Assembly: GCF_900314695.1 (NCBI RefSeq)
Contig: NZ_OMWD01000027.1
Span: forward strand, 1-18,305
DNA: 18,305 bases
Reading direction: 5' to 3'
Origin: an uncultured Methanobrevibacter sp.
GTDB lineage: Archaea; Methanobacteriota; Methanobacteria; Methanobacteriales; Methanobacteriaceae
Shown: one piece after another, positions 6,588 through 13,435 of the stretch
How positions within the stretch are numbered: position 1 is the stretch's first letter
Layout: every line of letters begins with the position of its first letter
Position numbers and translations under genes: made by a program
The notes under the pieces: generated by a model
Databases searched by the model: none
What the model saw: only the letters and a program-made list of their open reading frames with translations
Told to the model about the DNA's origin: nothing

Positions 6588-6824
6588 CTAATAATAGTCA
6601 TCATCGAAGATAAATATCTCTTCCATGATGAAATATTTCTCTCGATCACCTTTGAACATTATTTTATTGAAAACTTGGGTTATTTCATAAGCTAAAAATA
6701 AAGATGGATTATATCTACCATTTTCCAGCGCATTAATGGTTTGACGGGTTACACCAACTTTGTCCCCAAGTTCTTTTTGGCTCATTTTGAGCTCTTGCCT
6801 TAAATATTTAATCATGGTTCTCAT
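6588..6824 (-). CDS. XRE-type helix-turn-helix regulator
   Basis: A 78-residue DNA-binding protein of the compact Cro/CI type. It is almost all helix-turn-helix: MIKYLRQELKMSQKELGDKV then GVTRQTINALENGRYNPS (about residues 4-42), with a short acidic C-terminal tail. A longer reading uses a TTG at 6836; I prefer the ATG at 6824, which has GTGG a few bases upstream, though the ATG at 6815 is also possible. It is the first gene of an operon with the DUF4013 membrane protein. The likely promoter lies in AAGTA-type repeats (6856-6879), which fits autoregulation. No metal- or ligand-binding residues stand out. Confidence 0.85.
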   Translation of the reverse strand: MRTMIKYLRQELKMSQKELGDKVGVTRQTINALENGRYNPSLFLAYEITQVFNKIMFKGDREKYFIMEEIFIFDDDYY

Positions 6825-6855
6825 AGTAATCCACAAATTAATTCATTTTTGCAAA

Positions 6856-6899
6856 AAGTATTTAAGTACTTAAGTAATTTTGTTAAAAACTAATTACTT
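6856..6899 (-). promoter_or_regulatory. Promoter/operator of the XRE regulator
   Basis: Three abutting 8-base repeats AAGTATTT, AAGTACTT, AAGTAATT (6856-6879) are followed after 12 bases by the inverse AATTACTT (6892-6899). They contain the perfect 12-base palindrome TTAAGTACTTAA (6862-6873). On the minus strand they overlap the TATA-like TTAAATAC, about 35-40 bases before the regulator ATG. A repressor bound here would block the promoter. Confidence 0.5.
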
Positions 6900-7111
6900 A
6901 TGTTAATGTTAAATTACATAGTATATAAACTTTACTATTTTTTATAAATTAAATTAAAATATATTAAATTAATAATAAAAAGATAATAAAGACTTATTTA
7001 AAATAATAATTATTTAAAAATCTATTTTAATAATATAAATTAAATATTAATCGTTAATAAATAATTAAATAAAATTAAATAATTTTTATTGAAAAAAATA
7101 AAAAGAAAATA

Positions 7112-7119
7112 TTTATATA
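7112..7119 (+). promoter_or_regulatory. Orphan TATA box
   Basis: TTTATATA preceded by an A-rich BRE-like stretch. Transcription would begin near 7140 and run towards the 3' end of the opposing azlD gene. No reading frame follows, so if active it would make a noncoding or antisense RNA. The reverse strand (TATATAAATA) also resembles a TATA box. Confidence 0.3.
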
Positions 7120-7263
7120 GTAGGTAATGCATCTTTAACATATGTAACATTTCATTAACACATTTAATGTTGCACATGCTTTCAAGCAGAAAAAACTAAA
7201 TTCAAACTTACTATCTCCATAACCATATTTCCATTTAAATACGTGCTTAGAGATGAAAAAATA

Positions 7264-7578
7264 TTAAAAAAACGGAACAATAGAATAAACCGTTATCAAG
7301 ACAACCACAGTCAAAATTACAATAGCACCCATCGGAACCTTTTTCCATGCAAGTCCCGCTGCAACAACAGCGCCAATCAAACCAATATACCACAACTGAG
7401 TGTCAACAGTTAAAACTCCCGGACATATCAGTGCAGCCAAAGCAGTATAAGGAATTAAATTCAAGAATTTTTCAAATTTTGGACTGAAATTTAACTTATC
7501 CACAAACAGGGCAGGAATCAATCTCGGAATGAATGTCACAACAGCACAACCAAGTATTGCCAAACTTATATAATCCAT
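7264..7578 (-). CDS. azlD: AzlD-family branched-chain amino acid exporter subunit
   Basis: A 104-residue hydrophobic protein with three to four membrane helices. It has the AzlD pattern: a first helix ending in TFIPRLIPALF, then FLNLIPYTALAALICPG. AzlD is the small partner of AzlC in two-subunit exporters of branched-chain amino acids and analogues. Its ATG directly follows the azlC stop codon (TAAATG), so the two are translationally coupled, and an AGATGATT stretch at the end of azlC gives a weak ribosome-binding site. Length is normal for the family. Substrate is inferred from the family; archaeal members have little direct testing. Confidence 0.87.
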   Translation of the reverse strand: MDYISLAILGCAVVTFIPRLIPALFVDKLNFSPKFEKFLNLIPYTALAALICPGVLTVDTQLWYIGLIGAVVAAGLAWKKVPMGAIVILTVVVLITVYSIVPFF

Positions 7579-8286
7579 TTAATCATCTCCAGAAAGAAGA
7601 TATTCATCATCAACAATATACATTCCAATTCCAGCTCCTACAAGAGTGGACACAATCAAGGACCAATTTCCTAAAAATTGGCTTAAAATAATGTTTAATA
7701 CAGCAGTTATTAAAACCAAAAGAGCAATTTGCCGGTTTTCTTTTATGGCAGGAATCAAAATTGCAACAAACAATGCATATAAAGATATATTGAAACTGTT
7801 TGTCACAATTACAGGCAATAAATTTAATGTGAATACTCCAATTGCAGCTCCCAAACACCATGAAAGCCACGCAGTTATGGCAATTCCAAGGTATATCCAG
7901 ATTGAGGAATCTTCACTTAAAGAAAACATTGCAAACGATTCATCAACAGTTACATGTGCCGCCAATATATTTAATGGAGTGTTTGAATCTTCAATTTTAT
8001 TCAAAACACAAGTGGACATTACAAAATATCTCAAATTGACGACAAAATTAGTCAATATAATTGCCATTAATGTAGCACCGCTAAGAGCCATCGATGCAGC
8101 TATGATTTGACCTGCACCAGCATAGACTAAAAAAGACATTGAAATAGTCTGCAAAGGAGTGAAACCCGCTTTCATAGCTATTGCAGCATAACCAATTCCC
8201 ATCGGAACATAACCGAATGTAATTGGAATACCTTTTTTACATCCATCAAAAAACTTAGCCTTCCTAGAAATAGCAAAATCTCCCAT
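7579..8286 (-). CDS. azlC: AzlC-family branched-chain amino acid exporter subunit
   Basis: A 235-residue membrane protein, the large subunit of the AzlCD exporter. Recognisable parts are KKGIPITFGYVPMGIGYAAI near the N-terminus, the conserved SFLVYAGAGQIIAA segment, NLRYFVMS, and HVTVDESFAMF in the middle, then hydrophobic helices. There is no clear Shine-Dalgarno site before the ATG at 8286. A TATA-like TTAAATTAC over the end of metX, about 25 bases upstream, suggests a leaderless mRNA with its own promoter. It lies 29 bases downstream of metX on the same strand, with a T-rich stretch between, so partial read-through from metX is possible. Confidence 0.9.
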   Translation of the reverse strand: MGDFAISRKAKFFDGCKKGIPITFGYVPMGIGYAAIAMKAGFTPLQTISMSFLVYAGAGQIIAASMALSGATLMAIILTNFVVNLRYFVMSTCVLNKIEDSNTPLNILAAHVTVDESFAMFSLSEDSSIWIYLGIAITAWLSWCLGAAIGVFTLNLLPVIVTNSFNISLYALFVAILIPAIKENRQIALLVLITAVLNIILSQFLGNWSLIVSTLVGAGIGMYIVDDEYLLSGDD

Positions 8287-8315
8287 AAAATAAATAAAAA
8301 AAAGAAATTAGTAAT

Positions 8316-9782
8316 TTAACCAAGTAAATAACTAATTTGATCTGTTGTAACAATTCCAAGTACTTTCATATCCTCATCAACAACCGGAAGGGAAGATATG
8401 TCATACTTATTCATCATTTGAGCAACTGTCTCTATTGAATCATCGGCATTACAGTATTTCACAGTAGTTGTCATAATATCCTTTAACCTATTCGAATCAG
8501 TGGCAATGGATTTGGACAAGTCCCAACTGGTTACAATACCAATTAATTTATAATCATCAGTAACAACAGGAATATGAGTTACCTGTTTGTCCAACATCAA
8601 TTTAGCTGCATCAACAACATCAGCATCCTCTTTAATAGTAACGATTACCTCTTTCATCAAATCAGTTACAACATTGTTTGCCAGGAATTTTGACAGAATG
8701 AAATTCAGCTGTCCTTTTTCAAGCAAAAATGCATCATGCCCATAATTGGATTTGATTTCGGAAAATGACACATCCACATCATTAGCATTTAATGCTGTTA
8801 CGATTTCAGTACTTTGCTCTGTTGGATATAACCAATCAGAATCAACAGAAATGACTTCAACTTTAGCCTCAATATCATTAAAACCATCAATCAAAGAGTT
8901 ATTAACTGATAAATCGAATAAATCGACCGCTTTTGTAATGTAAAGATAACTATTTGCATCAAATCTTTTTACAAACGATTCGCCCTGATGCTTCAAGTAG
9001 CTTTCAACCTGAAAATCAGTTGTAAAGTCATAGCTGATTTCTTCCTTATCCTGCAAGTCACGACCGAATTTGATATACATTGATTCATCACTCAAATAGG
9101 TAATGTGTGCAATCATACGAGCTATTGAAAGACCGTTTCTTGGAATCTTACCGATGTCATAATAGTTTCCACCATTCCAATCAGGATCTGCGAAAATTGA
9201 TTGGCGACCGACCGCATTGAATGCAATCTGCTGAGGTGAAGACATTGCAGCAGTAGCCATTGGAACCGCTTTTTTCATCATTTGAGGATATGATACCAAC
9301 CATTGAAGAACTTGCATTCCCCCCATTGATCCTCCAATAATTGCATATAACTGCTCGATTCCCATTGAATCAATTAACTTCTTTTGAACATTAACCATAT
9401 CACTTATTGTTATTACTGGAAAATTAATACCGTATTCAACTCCAGTATCAGGATTAATGGAACTAGGGCCGGTTGTTCCTTTACAGCCACCTAAAACATT
9501 GGAACAGATTACAAAATACTTGTCAGTGTCAAGAGCTTTGCCCGGACCGATAACAATTTCCCACCATCCAGGCTTCCTATCACCATCATGCCAACCTGCA
9601 GCATGAGCATCACCAGTCAATGCATGACAAATTAGAATGGCATTTGATTTTTCTTTATTAAGCTCCCCATAAGTTTCATAAGCAACAGTAACTTCTTTAA
9701 GAGTTTTACCACTATCTAATTCAATTGGTTCTTCAATATTGAAATATTTAGTTTCTACAAATCCAACAGATTCTTCACTCAT
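8316..9782 (-). CDS. metX: Homoserine O-acetyltransferase fused to two CBS domains
   Basis: The enzyme activates homoserine by acylation with acetyl-CoA for methionine synthesis. The protein has 488 residues. The alpha/beta-hydrolase domain (about 1-370) has the family motifs ICHALTGDAHA (51-61) and CKGTTGPSS (100-108), the nucleophile elbow GGSMGGMQ with Ser152, and the rest of the triad at Asp316 (VDSDWLYP) and His349 (NYGHDAF). The C-terminal 110 residues are a tandem CBS pair (about 375-430 and 435-488), probably an adenosyl-nucleotide sensor. Stand-alone MetX proteins lack this; the fusion is known from methanogens. The ATG overlaps the end of rnc by 8 bases, with AGGTG 7 bases upstream. 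Acetyl rather than succinyl specificity is inferred from the MetX family. Confidence 0.93.
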   Translation of the reverse strand: MSEESVGFVETKYFNIEEPIELDSGKTLKEVTVAYETYGELNKEKSNAILICHALTGDAHAAGWHDGDRKPGWWEIVIGPGKALDTDKYFVICSNVLGGCKGTTGPSSINPDTGVEYGINFPVITISDMVNVQKKLIDSMGIEQLYAIIGGSMGGMQVLQWLVSYPQMMKKAVPMATAAMSSPQQIAFNAVGRQSIFADPDWNGGNYYDIGKIPRNGLSIARMIAHITYLSDESMYIKFGRDLQDKEEISYDFTTDFQVESYLKHQGESFVKRFDANSYLYITKAVDLFDLSVNNSLIDGFNDIEAKVEVISVDSDWLYPTEQSTEIVTALNANDVDVSFSEIKSNYGHDAFLLEKGQLNFILSKFLANNVVTDLMKEVIVTIKEDADVVDAAKLMLDKQVTHIPVVTDDYKLIGIVTSWDLSKSIATDSNRLKDIMTTTVKYCNADDSIETVAQMMNKYDISSLPVVDEDMKVLGIVTTDQISYLLG

Positions 9783-10449
9783 CTAAAACACCTAATTTCT
9801 CCATAGCTACTTTTGCAGCTGCTTGTTCAGCTTCTTTTTTACTTTTTCCTTTTCCTACACCCATCATTTCATCATCAACATAAATCGCCATTATAAATAG
9901 CTTATCATGGGGCAATCCATACTCATTTAATACAAGATAACTAATTCCAATGCCTTCAGCATCACCATATTCTTTTATTGCTGACTTATAATCTTTGAAA
10001 AATACTCTTTCTTCATCAATATATTTGAAAACTGTTTTGGAGATGTAATCTTTAGCAAATTCAATGCCTTGATCTACGAATATTGCACCTAAAAATGATT
10101 CAAAAATATCTGCAGTTATGGACAAAATCTCATTTTCAGTCAAAAATGAATCTTCCAAATCCACTTTAAGATACTTTCTTAATCCTAATTCATGGGAATA
10201 ATAGATTAATGCATTTTGACAGACATAATTAGCCCTTAATTTTGTAAGTTTTCCCTCCTCATAATGAGGGTATTTTTCGAACAAATATTTAGACACCAAC
10301 AAACTTAAAACGGAATCTCCTAAAAATTCCAATCGTTCGTAATTGTATTCTAATCCATTATATGTTGAATAGGAACTATGTGTGAAAGCAACTTGATAAA
10401 TATGTTCATTTTCAGTTTCAATTCCAAATTTTTCAAATAATAAATTCAT
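9775..10449 (-). CDS. rnc: Ribonuclease III
   Basis: A 224-residue double-strand-specific endoribonuclease. The catalytic RNase III domain carries the signature YERLEFLGDSVL, with HSSY upstream and a later ADIFESFLGAIFVDQG segment that supplies the second acidic cluster for the two metal ions. A C-terminal double-stranded RNA-binding domain follows (YLVLNEYGLPHDK, then GVGKGKSKKEAEQAAAKVAM). I take the ATG at 10449, where the protein aligns with the family start, rather than the upstream ATG at 10491. No Shine-Dalgarno is obvious; a TATA-like TTATATATAATT near 10493-10507 suits a short leader. metX overlaps its 3' end. RNase III is typical of bacteria and eukaryotes and rare in archaea, so acquisition from bacteria is likely. 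Confidence 0.92.
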   Translation of the reverse strand: MNLLFEKFGIETENEHIYQVAFTHSSYSTYNGLEYNYERLEFLGDSVLSLLVSKYLFEKYPHYEEGKLTKLRANYVCQNALIYYSHELGLRKYLKVDLEDSFLTENEILSITADIFESFLGAIFVDQGIEFAKDYISKTVFKYIDEERVFFKDYKSAIKEYGDAEGIGISYLVLNEYGLPHDKLFIMAIYVDDEMMGVGKGKSKKEAEQAAAKVAMEKLGVLDE

Positions 10450-10627
10450 AAATAAAAGCCCAAACTTATTTAATATGTATAGTTTTGGCATTTTAATTAT
10501 ATATAATTTATATGACCTTATATATAACTATTGTTATAATTCAAGAATGCCATTACTTTTCAGATGCTCTCACACTTCCTTTAAATTAAAAATAATCCAA
10601 ATTAATATCAAAAAGGATTTGGTAAAT

Positions 10628-10963
10628 ATGATTATTAATTGGCAAGAAGAAATAACAAAAATTGACCCTGATATAAAATTTAGAGCCCACGGAGGATGGT
10701 TAAAAACTGTTGAAGAACTGGATAAAAGTGTTACAAATGGATATTCACTTGTTGGAGACTTTGTAAAAGCAGGAGACTTTGAAGAAGAATATAGTGAAGG
10801 ATTATATCTTGATTGCAATAAAGAAGGAACTGCAAAAAAACCACAACAAGATTATCGTTTATTCAGATTTAGGGACGGTAAAGTACGGTTGCTTGATATG
10901 GTAATTGATGGATCCCAAGGATGGGCCTGTGAGCTATGGGATGCCGTAGAAGATGAATTTTAA
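10628..10963 (+). CDS. Uncharacterised acidic protein
   Basis: A 111-residue soluble, acidic protein that I do not recognise. It begins MIINWQEEITKIDPDIKFRA and contains aromatic- and glycine-rich segments: HGGWLKTVEELD, a central GDFVKAGDFEEEYSEGLYLD, a basic patch DYRLFRFRDGKVRLLD, and the acidic end WACELWDAVEDEF. There is no signal peptide, membrane segment or Cys motif. The frame opens further upstream, but the ATG at 10628 has AAGGATTTGG upstream and starts the folded-looking part. It is divergent from rnc and convergent with the next gene, and forms no operon. Codon use resembles neighbouring genes, so it is probably a real narrow-distribution protein. Confidence 0.72.
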   Translation: MIINWQEEITKIDPDIKFRAHGGWLKTVEELDKSVTNGYSLVGDFVKAGDFEEEYSEGLYLDCNKEGTAKKPQQDYRLFRFRDGKVRLLDMVIDGSQGWACELWDAVEDEF

Positions 10964-11021
10964 AAAAATAAAAATTATTTCGAAATTTTACCGGAAGGTA
11001 CAAATTTCAAATATCTAATTT

Positions 11022-11432
11022 TTAACCAATATGGCAAAACTCGCAACATTCACATGTTGGTTCAAAATAATTATCATCAGGCACAACAATAGCCTTTTGC
11101 AGAAATACAGTTACATTAAATTTTGATTCGTATTCTGTACTTACTTCTTTAGTAACTGGAGATACACCCCGATAATAAACCGGCCTATATCCAGTTTGTG
11201 AAATGTTAAAATACAATTTTTCGCCGTTTTGGAATTTATTAAAAAATTTTTCTAATTCTTTGGTTTGTTTTGGAGTAATTGAAAATCTAACACCCATTGT
11301 GTCATCTGCTCTTTGTTTAATTCCTACATTTTTAATATCAACGGCTAAAATATCATCTTCACCCTTAATAAAAACAACAGAATCTTCCAAATTTACATTA
11401 TTATCTCGAGCAATATCACTTAAACTTGTCAT
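11022..11432 (-). CDS. Uncharacterised protein with C-terminal Cys cluster
   Basis: A 136-residue protein I do not recognise. The first 115 residues look like a soluble alpha/beta or beta-rich domain with no membrane segment: an N-terminal SLSDIARDNNVNLEDSVVFI, a central RFSITPKQTKELEKFFNKF, then PVYYRGVSPVTKEVSTEY. The last eleven residues, TCECCEFCHIG, pack four Cys and a His into a very short tail that could bind a metal ion or act in redox chemistry. The start is secure: GGAGGTATC lies 7 bases before the ATG. It is monocistronic, between a convergent unknown gene and the SmAP-L37e operon. Function unknown. Confidence 0.78.
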   Translation of the reverse strand: MTSLSDIARDNNVNLEDSVVFIKGEDDILAVDIKNVGIKQRADDTMGVRFSITPKQTKELEKFFNKFQNGEKLYFNISQTGYRPVYYRGVSPVTKEVSTEYESKFNVTVFLQKAIVVPDDNYFEPTCECCEFCHIG

Positions 11433-11547
11433 AATGATACCTCCAATTAGAGTATTACCTAAATAATATAATTTAATTGTTTATAAATGTATCTAAAAAA
11501 AGCAGTTAATTAGTAATTAAAAAGTTTCTTGAAAAATAGATTTGATA

Positions 11548-11568
11548 GAAGATTATTAGATAATCTTC
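11548..11568 (-). terminator. Terminator of the SmAP-L37e operon
   Basis: GAAGATTAT and ATAATCTTC form a perfect 9-base stem with a 3-base loop, 15 bases after the L37e stop codon. On the minus strand it is followed by T-rich DNA (CTATTTTTC, then CTTTTT). Confidence 0.6.
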
Positions 11569-11583
11569 AAAGTTTAAACCAAC

Positions 11584-11772
11584 TTATACTAATCTTTGTC
11601 TAGTAGTTGGTTTTTTATTTTGCCAACTGTATCTTCTGATTTTTTTGGATTTACCGAATCCACAAGAAGCACAGACTTTTTTACGTATGTGATAAGTGTT
11701 TTTACCACATCTTCTGCATCTGATATGGGTCTTTTTATTCTTTTTACCCATTGATGGAGTTCCCTTTGACAT
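11584..11772 (-). CDS. rpl37e: 50S ribosomal protein L37e
   Basis: A 62-residue, highly basic zinc-ribbon protein of the large ribosomal subunit, found only in archaea and eukaryotes. The N-terminus MSKGTPSMGKKNKKTHIRCR, the four zinc ligands Cys19, Cys22, Cys34 and Cys37 (CRRCG and CASCG), and the basic tail IRRYSWQNKKPTTRQ match the family over its full length. A strong GGAGGTG 7 bases upstream of the ATG sets the start. It follows the Sm-like gene by 62 bases on the same strand. The SmAP-L37e pair is a conserved archaeal operon. Confidence 0.96.
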   Translation of the reverse strand: MSKGTPSMGKKNKKTHIRCRRCGKNTYHIRKKVCASCGFGKSKKIRRYSWQNKKPTTRQRLV

Positions 11773-11834
11773 TGATACACCTCCCTACGTTATCGCTGAA
11801 AAATATAATCTAGAAATAAATTATTGAATAATAT

Positions 11835-12065
11835 TTATGGTGAAATATAAACAATATTGTCTCCTCTTATGAGTACAACACCGAGTCTTCTGGTAATTTC
11901 TCCGTCTTGTAACTCTTCTGCGTCGTTAAGAACTAAGTTCATGTGTAAATCAAAGCTCTTAAGTGTACCTCTAAATTCACGATCTCCTTTGAGTTTAATT
12001 AAAACTGGAGCATCTACAGATTTTCCTAATGCATCAAGTGGCCTTTGAACATTTTGTCCGCTCAT
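11835..12065 (-). CDS. Archaeal Sm-like RNA-binding protein (SmAP/Lsm)
   Basis: A 76-residue Lsm-fold protein that forms ring-shaped oligomers binding U-rich RNA. The Sm1 motif is visible in LKGDREFRGTLKSFDLHMNL (about residues 24-43) and the Sm2 motif in VVLIRGDNIVYISP at the C-terminus. In archaea these rings associate with tRNA- and rRNA-processing factors and short RNAs. GGTGAT 3 bases before the ATG fixes the start. It is the first gene of the operon with L37e. The upstream region holds the perfect inverted repeat TGAGTA-AA-TACTCA at 12116-12129 and a TATA-like CTAAATATT near 12090-12098. Confidence 0.95.
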   Translation of the reverse strand: MSGQNVQRPLDALGKSVDAPVLIKLKGDREFRGTLKSFDLHMNLVLNDAEELQDGEITRRLGVVLIRGDNIVYISP

Positions 12066-12383
12066 TATATCACCTTATATTATTACAAAATATTTAGTTT
12101 TATTAATCAAATTTTTGAGTAAATACTCATTATTAGACATAATATAATCAAGTTAAGATAAGACAAAACCTAATTAAAACTAATACTATTAAATATAATT
12201 TAACTACTATATAAAGGTTACCTTATTTTAAACAAAAAGAATGAAAAAATTACTTAATTACCAATATTATCTTTCAAGAATTTAAATTTTAAGAATCAGA
12301 TTAGTTTTCAACTGCTCTTTGACTTTACTTAAATATTGAAATATAATATAAATTAAAAACAACCAACCATCACCGGTAATAAA
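12066..12383. other. Divergent intergenic region, SmAP / Panacea gene
   Basis: It holds the SmAP promoter on the left and, on the right, a likely promoter for the Panacea-domain gene (ACTTAAATATTG near 12327-12338). Between them lie the inverted repeat TGAGTA-AA-TACTCA (12116-12129) and an isolated plus-strand TATA box, CTATATAAAGG (about 12207-12217), overlapping the palindrome AAGGTTACCTT (12214-12224). A 14-codon frame at 12241-12285 follows that TATA box, but nothing else supports it as a gene. Confidence 0.5.
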
Positions 12384-12890
12384 ATGAACTTCGATGAAGA
12401 CACATACATCCACTTAATCAAATATATTTTAGCCAAATGTTACAACAAGCCGAATTTAGGAAAAACTGTATTGTGCAACATGATGTACTTTATTGATTTC
12501 AATTATTACGAAATATATGGAACTCTACTTACAAAAGAGACATATATAAAATCTAAAAAAGGAATAAAACCCAAACATTTCCGAGAAGTTACACAAAATT
12601 TAATTGAGAAAAAACAGCTATTCCTAAGAAGAGAACCTTACTACAACAGAGTGATTCACAGATACTACTTAACCATTATCCCTCAGGTTAAATTCGGCGA
12701 AAACGAACTTAAAATAATAAATTTAAGCATAAACCGATTAATGAACTACAATGCAACATCAATTTCAAAATATGCCCGAAAAGATCCGCCATTTAATATG
12801 GCCAGTTTAGGAGAAAAAATAGACTGCCAGTATGTTTTTTCAAGAAACAAACACTATTCTGTGAAAAAAATTAAACCTCAAAATAAATAA
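12384..12890 (+). CDS. Panacea (DUF4065) domain protein, possible orphan antitoxin
   Basis: A 168-residue protein that matches the Panacea/DUF4065 (SocA-like) layout over its length. Near the N-terminus is NLGKTVLCNMMYFIDFNYYE with IYGTLLTKETYIKSKKGIKP (about residues 25-72). The C-terminal half has ELKIINLSINRLMNYNATSI, then KYARKDPPFNMA and the closing YVFSRNKHYSV. Panacea domains neutralise many unrelated toxins in toxin-antitoxin pairs; others act as proteolytic adaptors (SocA). No toxin gene is adjacent: SmAP lies divergently and the PUA gene follows 55 bases later. It may therefore be a domesticated or orphan antitoxin, or a regulator. The family's usual His before the DPPW-like loop is Arg here. 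The start has GGTAA about 7 bases upstream. Confidence 0.75.
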   Translation: MNFDEDTYIHLIKYILAKCYNKPNLGKTVLCNMMYFIDFNYYEIYGTLLTKETYIKSKKGIKPKHFREVTQNLIEKKQLFLRREPYYNRVIHRYYLTIIPQVKFGENELKIINLSINRLMNYNATSISKYARKDPPFNMASLGEKIDCQYVFSRNKHYSVKKIKPQNK

Positions 12891-12906
12891 ATTTATTTAA
12901 TCTGAA

Positions 12907-12918
12907 CTTATATATATT
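12907..12918 (+). promoter_or_regulatory. Promoter of the PUA-arfB operon
   Basis: CTTATATATATT is a TATA box about 30 bases before the PUA gene ATG at 12946, giving a very short leader. Confidence 0.5.
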
Positions 12919-12945
12919 ATTCATTAAAATATTATAGGCAAAAAC

Positions 12946-13428
12946 ATGAGCATAAAAGTTAAAAAAAGAAATTTCTTAAAAAAGAAAAAAATTAAAGAAA
13001 TAAAAAATGAATTGGGAGAATATGGTGACTTGCTTCAAAACAAGAAAAACGTAGAGATACTTGAAGCCGAACCGAACTCATTTATTTTAGTAGATGGAGA
13101 ACCTTATATAATCATAATTGACGACAAACCATTTCCAACATTGAAAGCCGCTCTTGAAAACCAAATTGACAGCAAAAAGGTAACTGTTGATATGGGAGCA
13201 ATTAGATTCGTAAGCAACGGTGCAGACATTATGAGCCCTGGAATTGTGGCTGCAGATGATGGAATTGAAAAAGGAGATATTGTTTTAATCATTGATGAAA
13301 CACATGGAAAACCATTAGCTATTGGAGTGAGTCTGATAACCGGTGAAGAAATGGTTGAAAACGATTCAGGAAAAGCCGTTGAAACAAAACATTATGTCGG
13401 CGACGAAATTTGGAACTTTGAATTATAG
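12946..13428 (+). CDS. MCT-1/Tma20-like PUA-domain RNA-binding protein
   Basis: A 160-residue protein with a basic N-terminal domain (about residues 1-70, KKRNFLKKKKIKEIKNELGE) and a C-terminal PUA domain (about 72-150). The PUA motif is clear in VTVDMGAIRFVSNGADIMSPGIV and GDIVLIIDETHGKPLAIGVS. The same architecture occurs in the eukaryotic translation factors MCT-1/Tma20, which act on tRNA-bound 40S subunits; archaeal relatives are thought to bind RNA but are less studied. A short leader and a TATA box at 12907-12918 precede it. arfB starts 7 bases after its stop codon, so they are co-transcribed. Confidence 0.9.
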   Translation: MSIKVKKRNFLKKKKIKEIKNELGEYGDLLQNKKNVEILEAEPNSFILVDGEPYIIIIDDKPFPTLKAALENQIDSKKVTVDMGAIRFVSNGADIMSPGIVAADDGIEKGDIVLIIDETHGKPLAIGVSLITGEEMVENDSGKAVETKHYVGDEIWNFEL

Positions 13429-13435
13429 TGATAAT

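Larger units (their letters stand above)
6825..7263. other. Long AT-rich intergenic region
   Basis: No credible protein gene on either strand. The right part is the 3' flank of azlD, the left part the promoter of the XRE regulator. The middle (about 6940-7110) is nearly pure A and T. A consensus TATA box sits at 7112-7119 with no gene behind it on the plus strand, and small inverted repeats occur at 7153-7169 and 7177-7188. Confidence 0.6.

Noticed and set aside
6940..7110. Nearly pure A/T segment as a replication origin.
   Set aside because: No origin-recognition-box repeats and no Orc1/Cdc6 gene nearby; it is better read as ordinary AT-rich intergenic DNA.
7646..8110. Plus-strand frame of 154 codons opposite azlC.
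   Set aside because: Antisense to a clear AzlC gene; no start signal and no recognisable domain.
11520..11545. Resemblance of AAAAGTTTCTTGAAAAATAG to the element ends.
   Set aside because: Only a short AT-rich match, with no extended identity or flanking duplication.
11589..11780. A 63-codon frame overlapping L37e in another phase.
   Set aside because: L37e is a complete match with a strong ribosome-binding site; this frame is a by-product.
12241..12285. A 14-codon frame after an isolated TATA box at about 12207-12217, possibly a leaderless small protein.
   Set aside because: Too short, low-complexity, no ribosome-binding site, and no way to show conservation.
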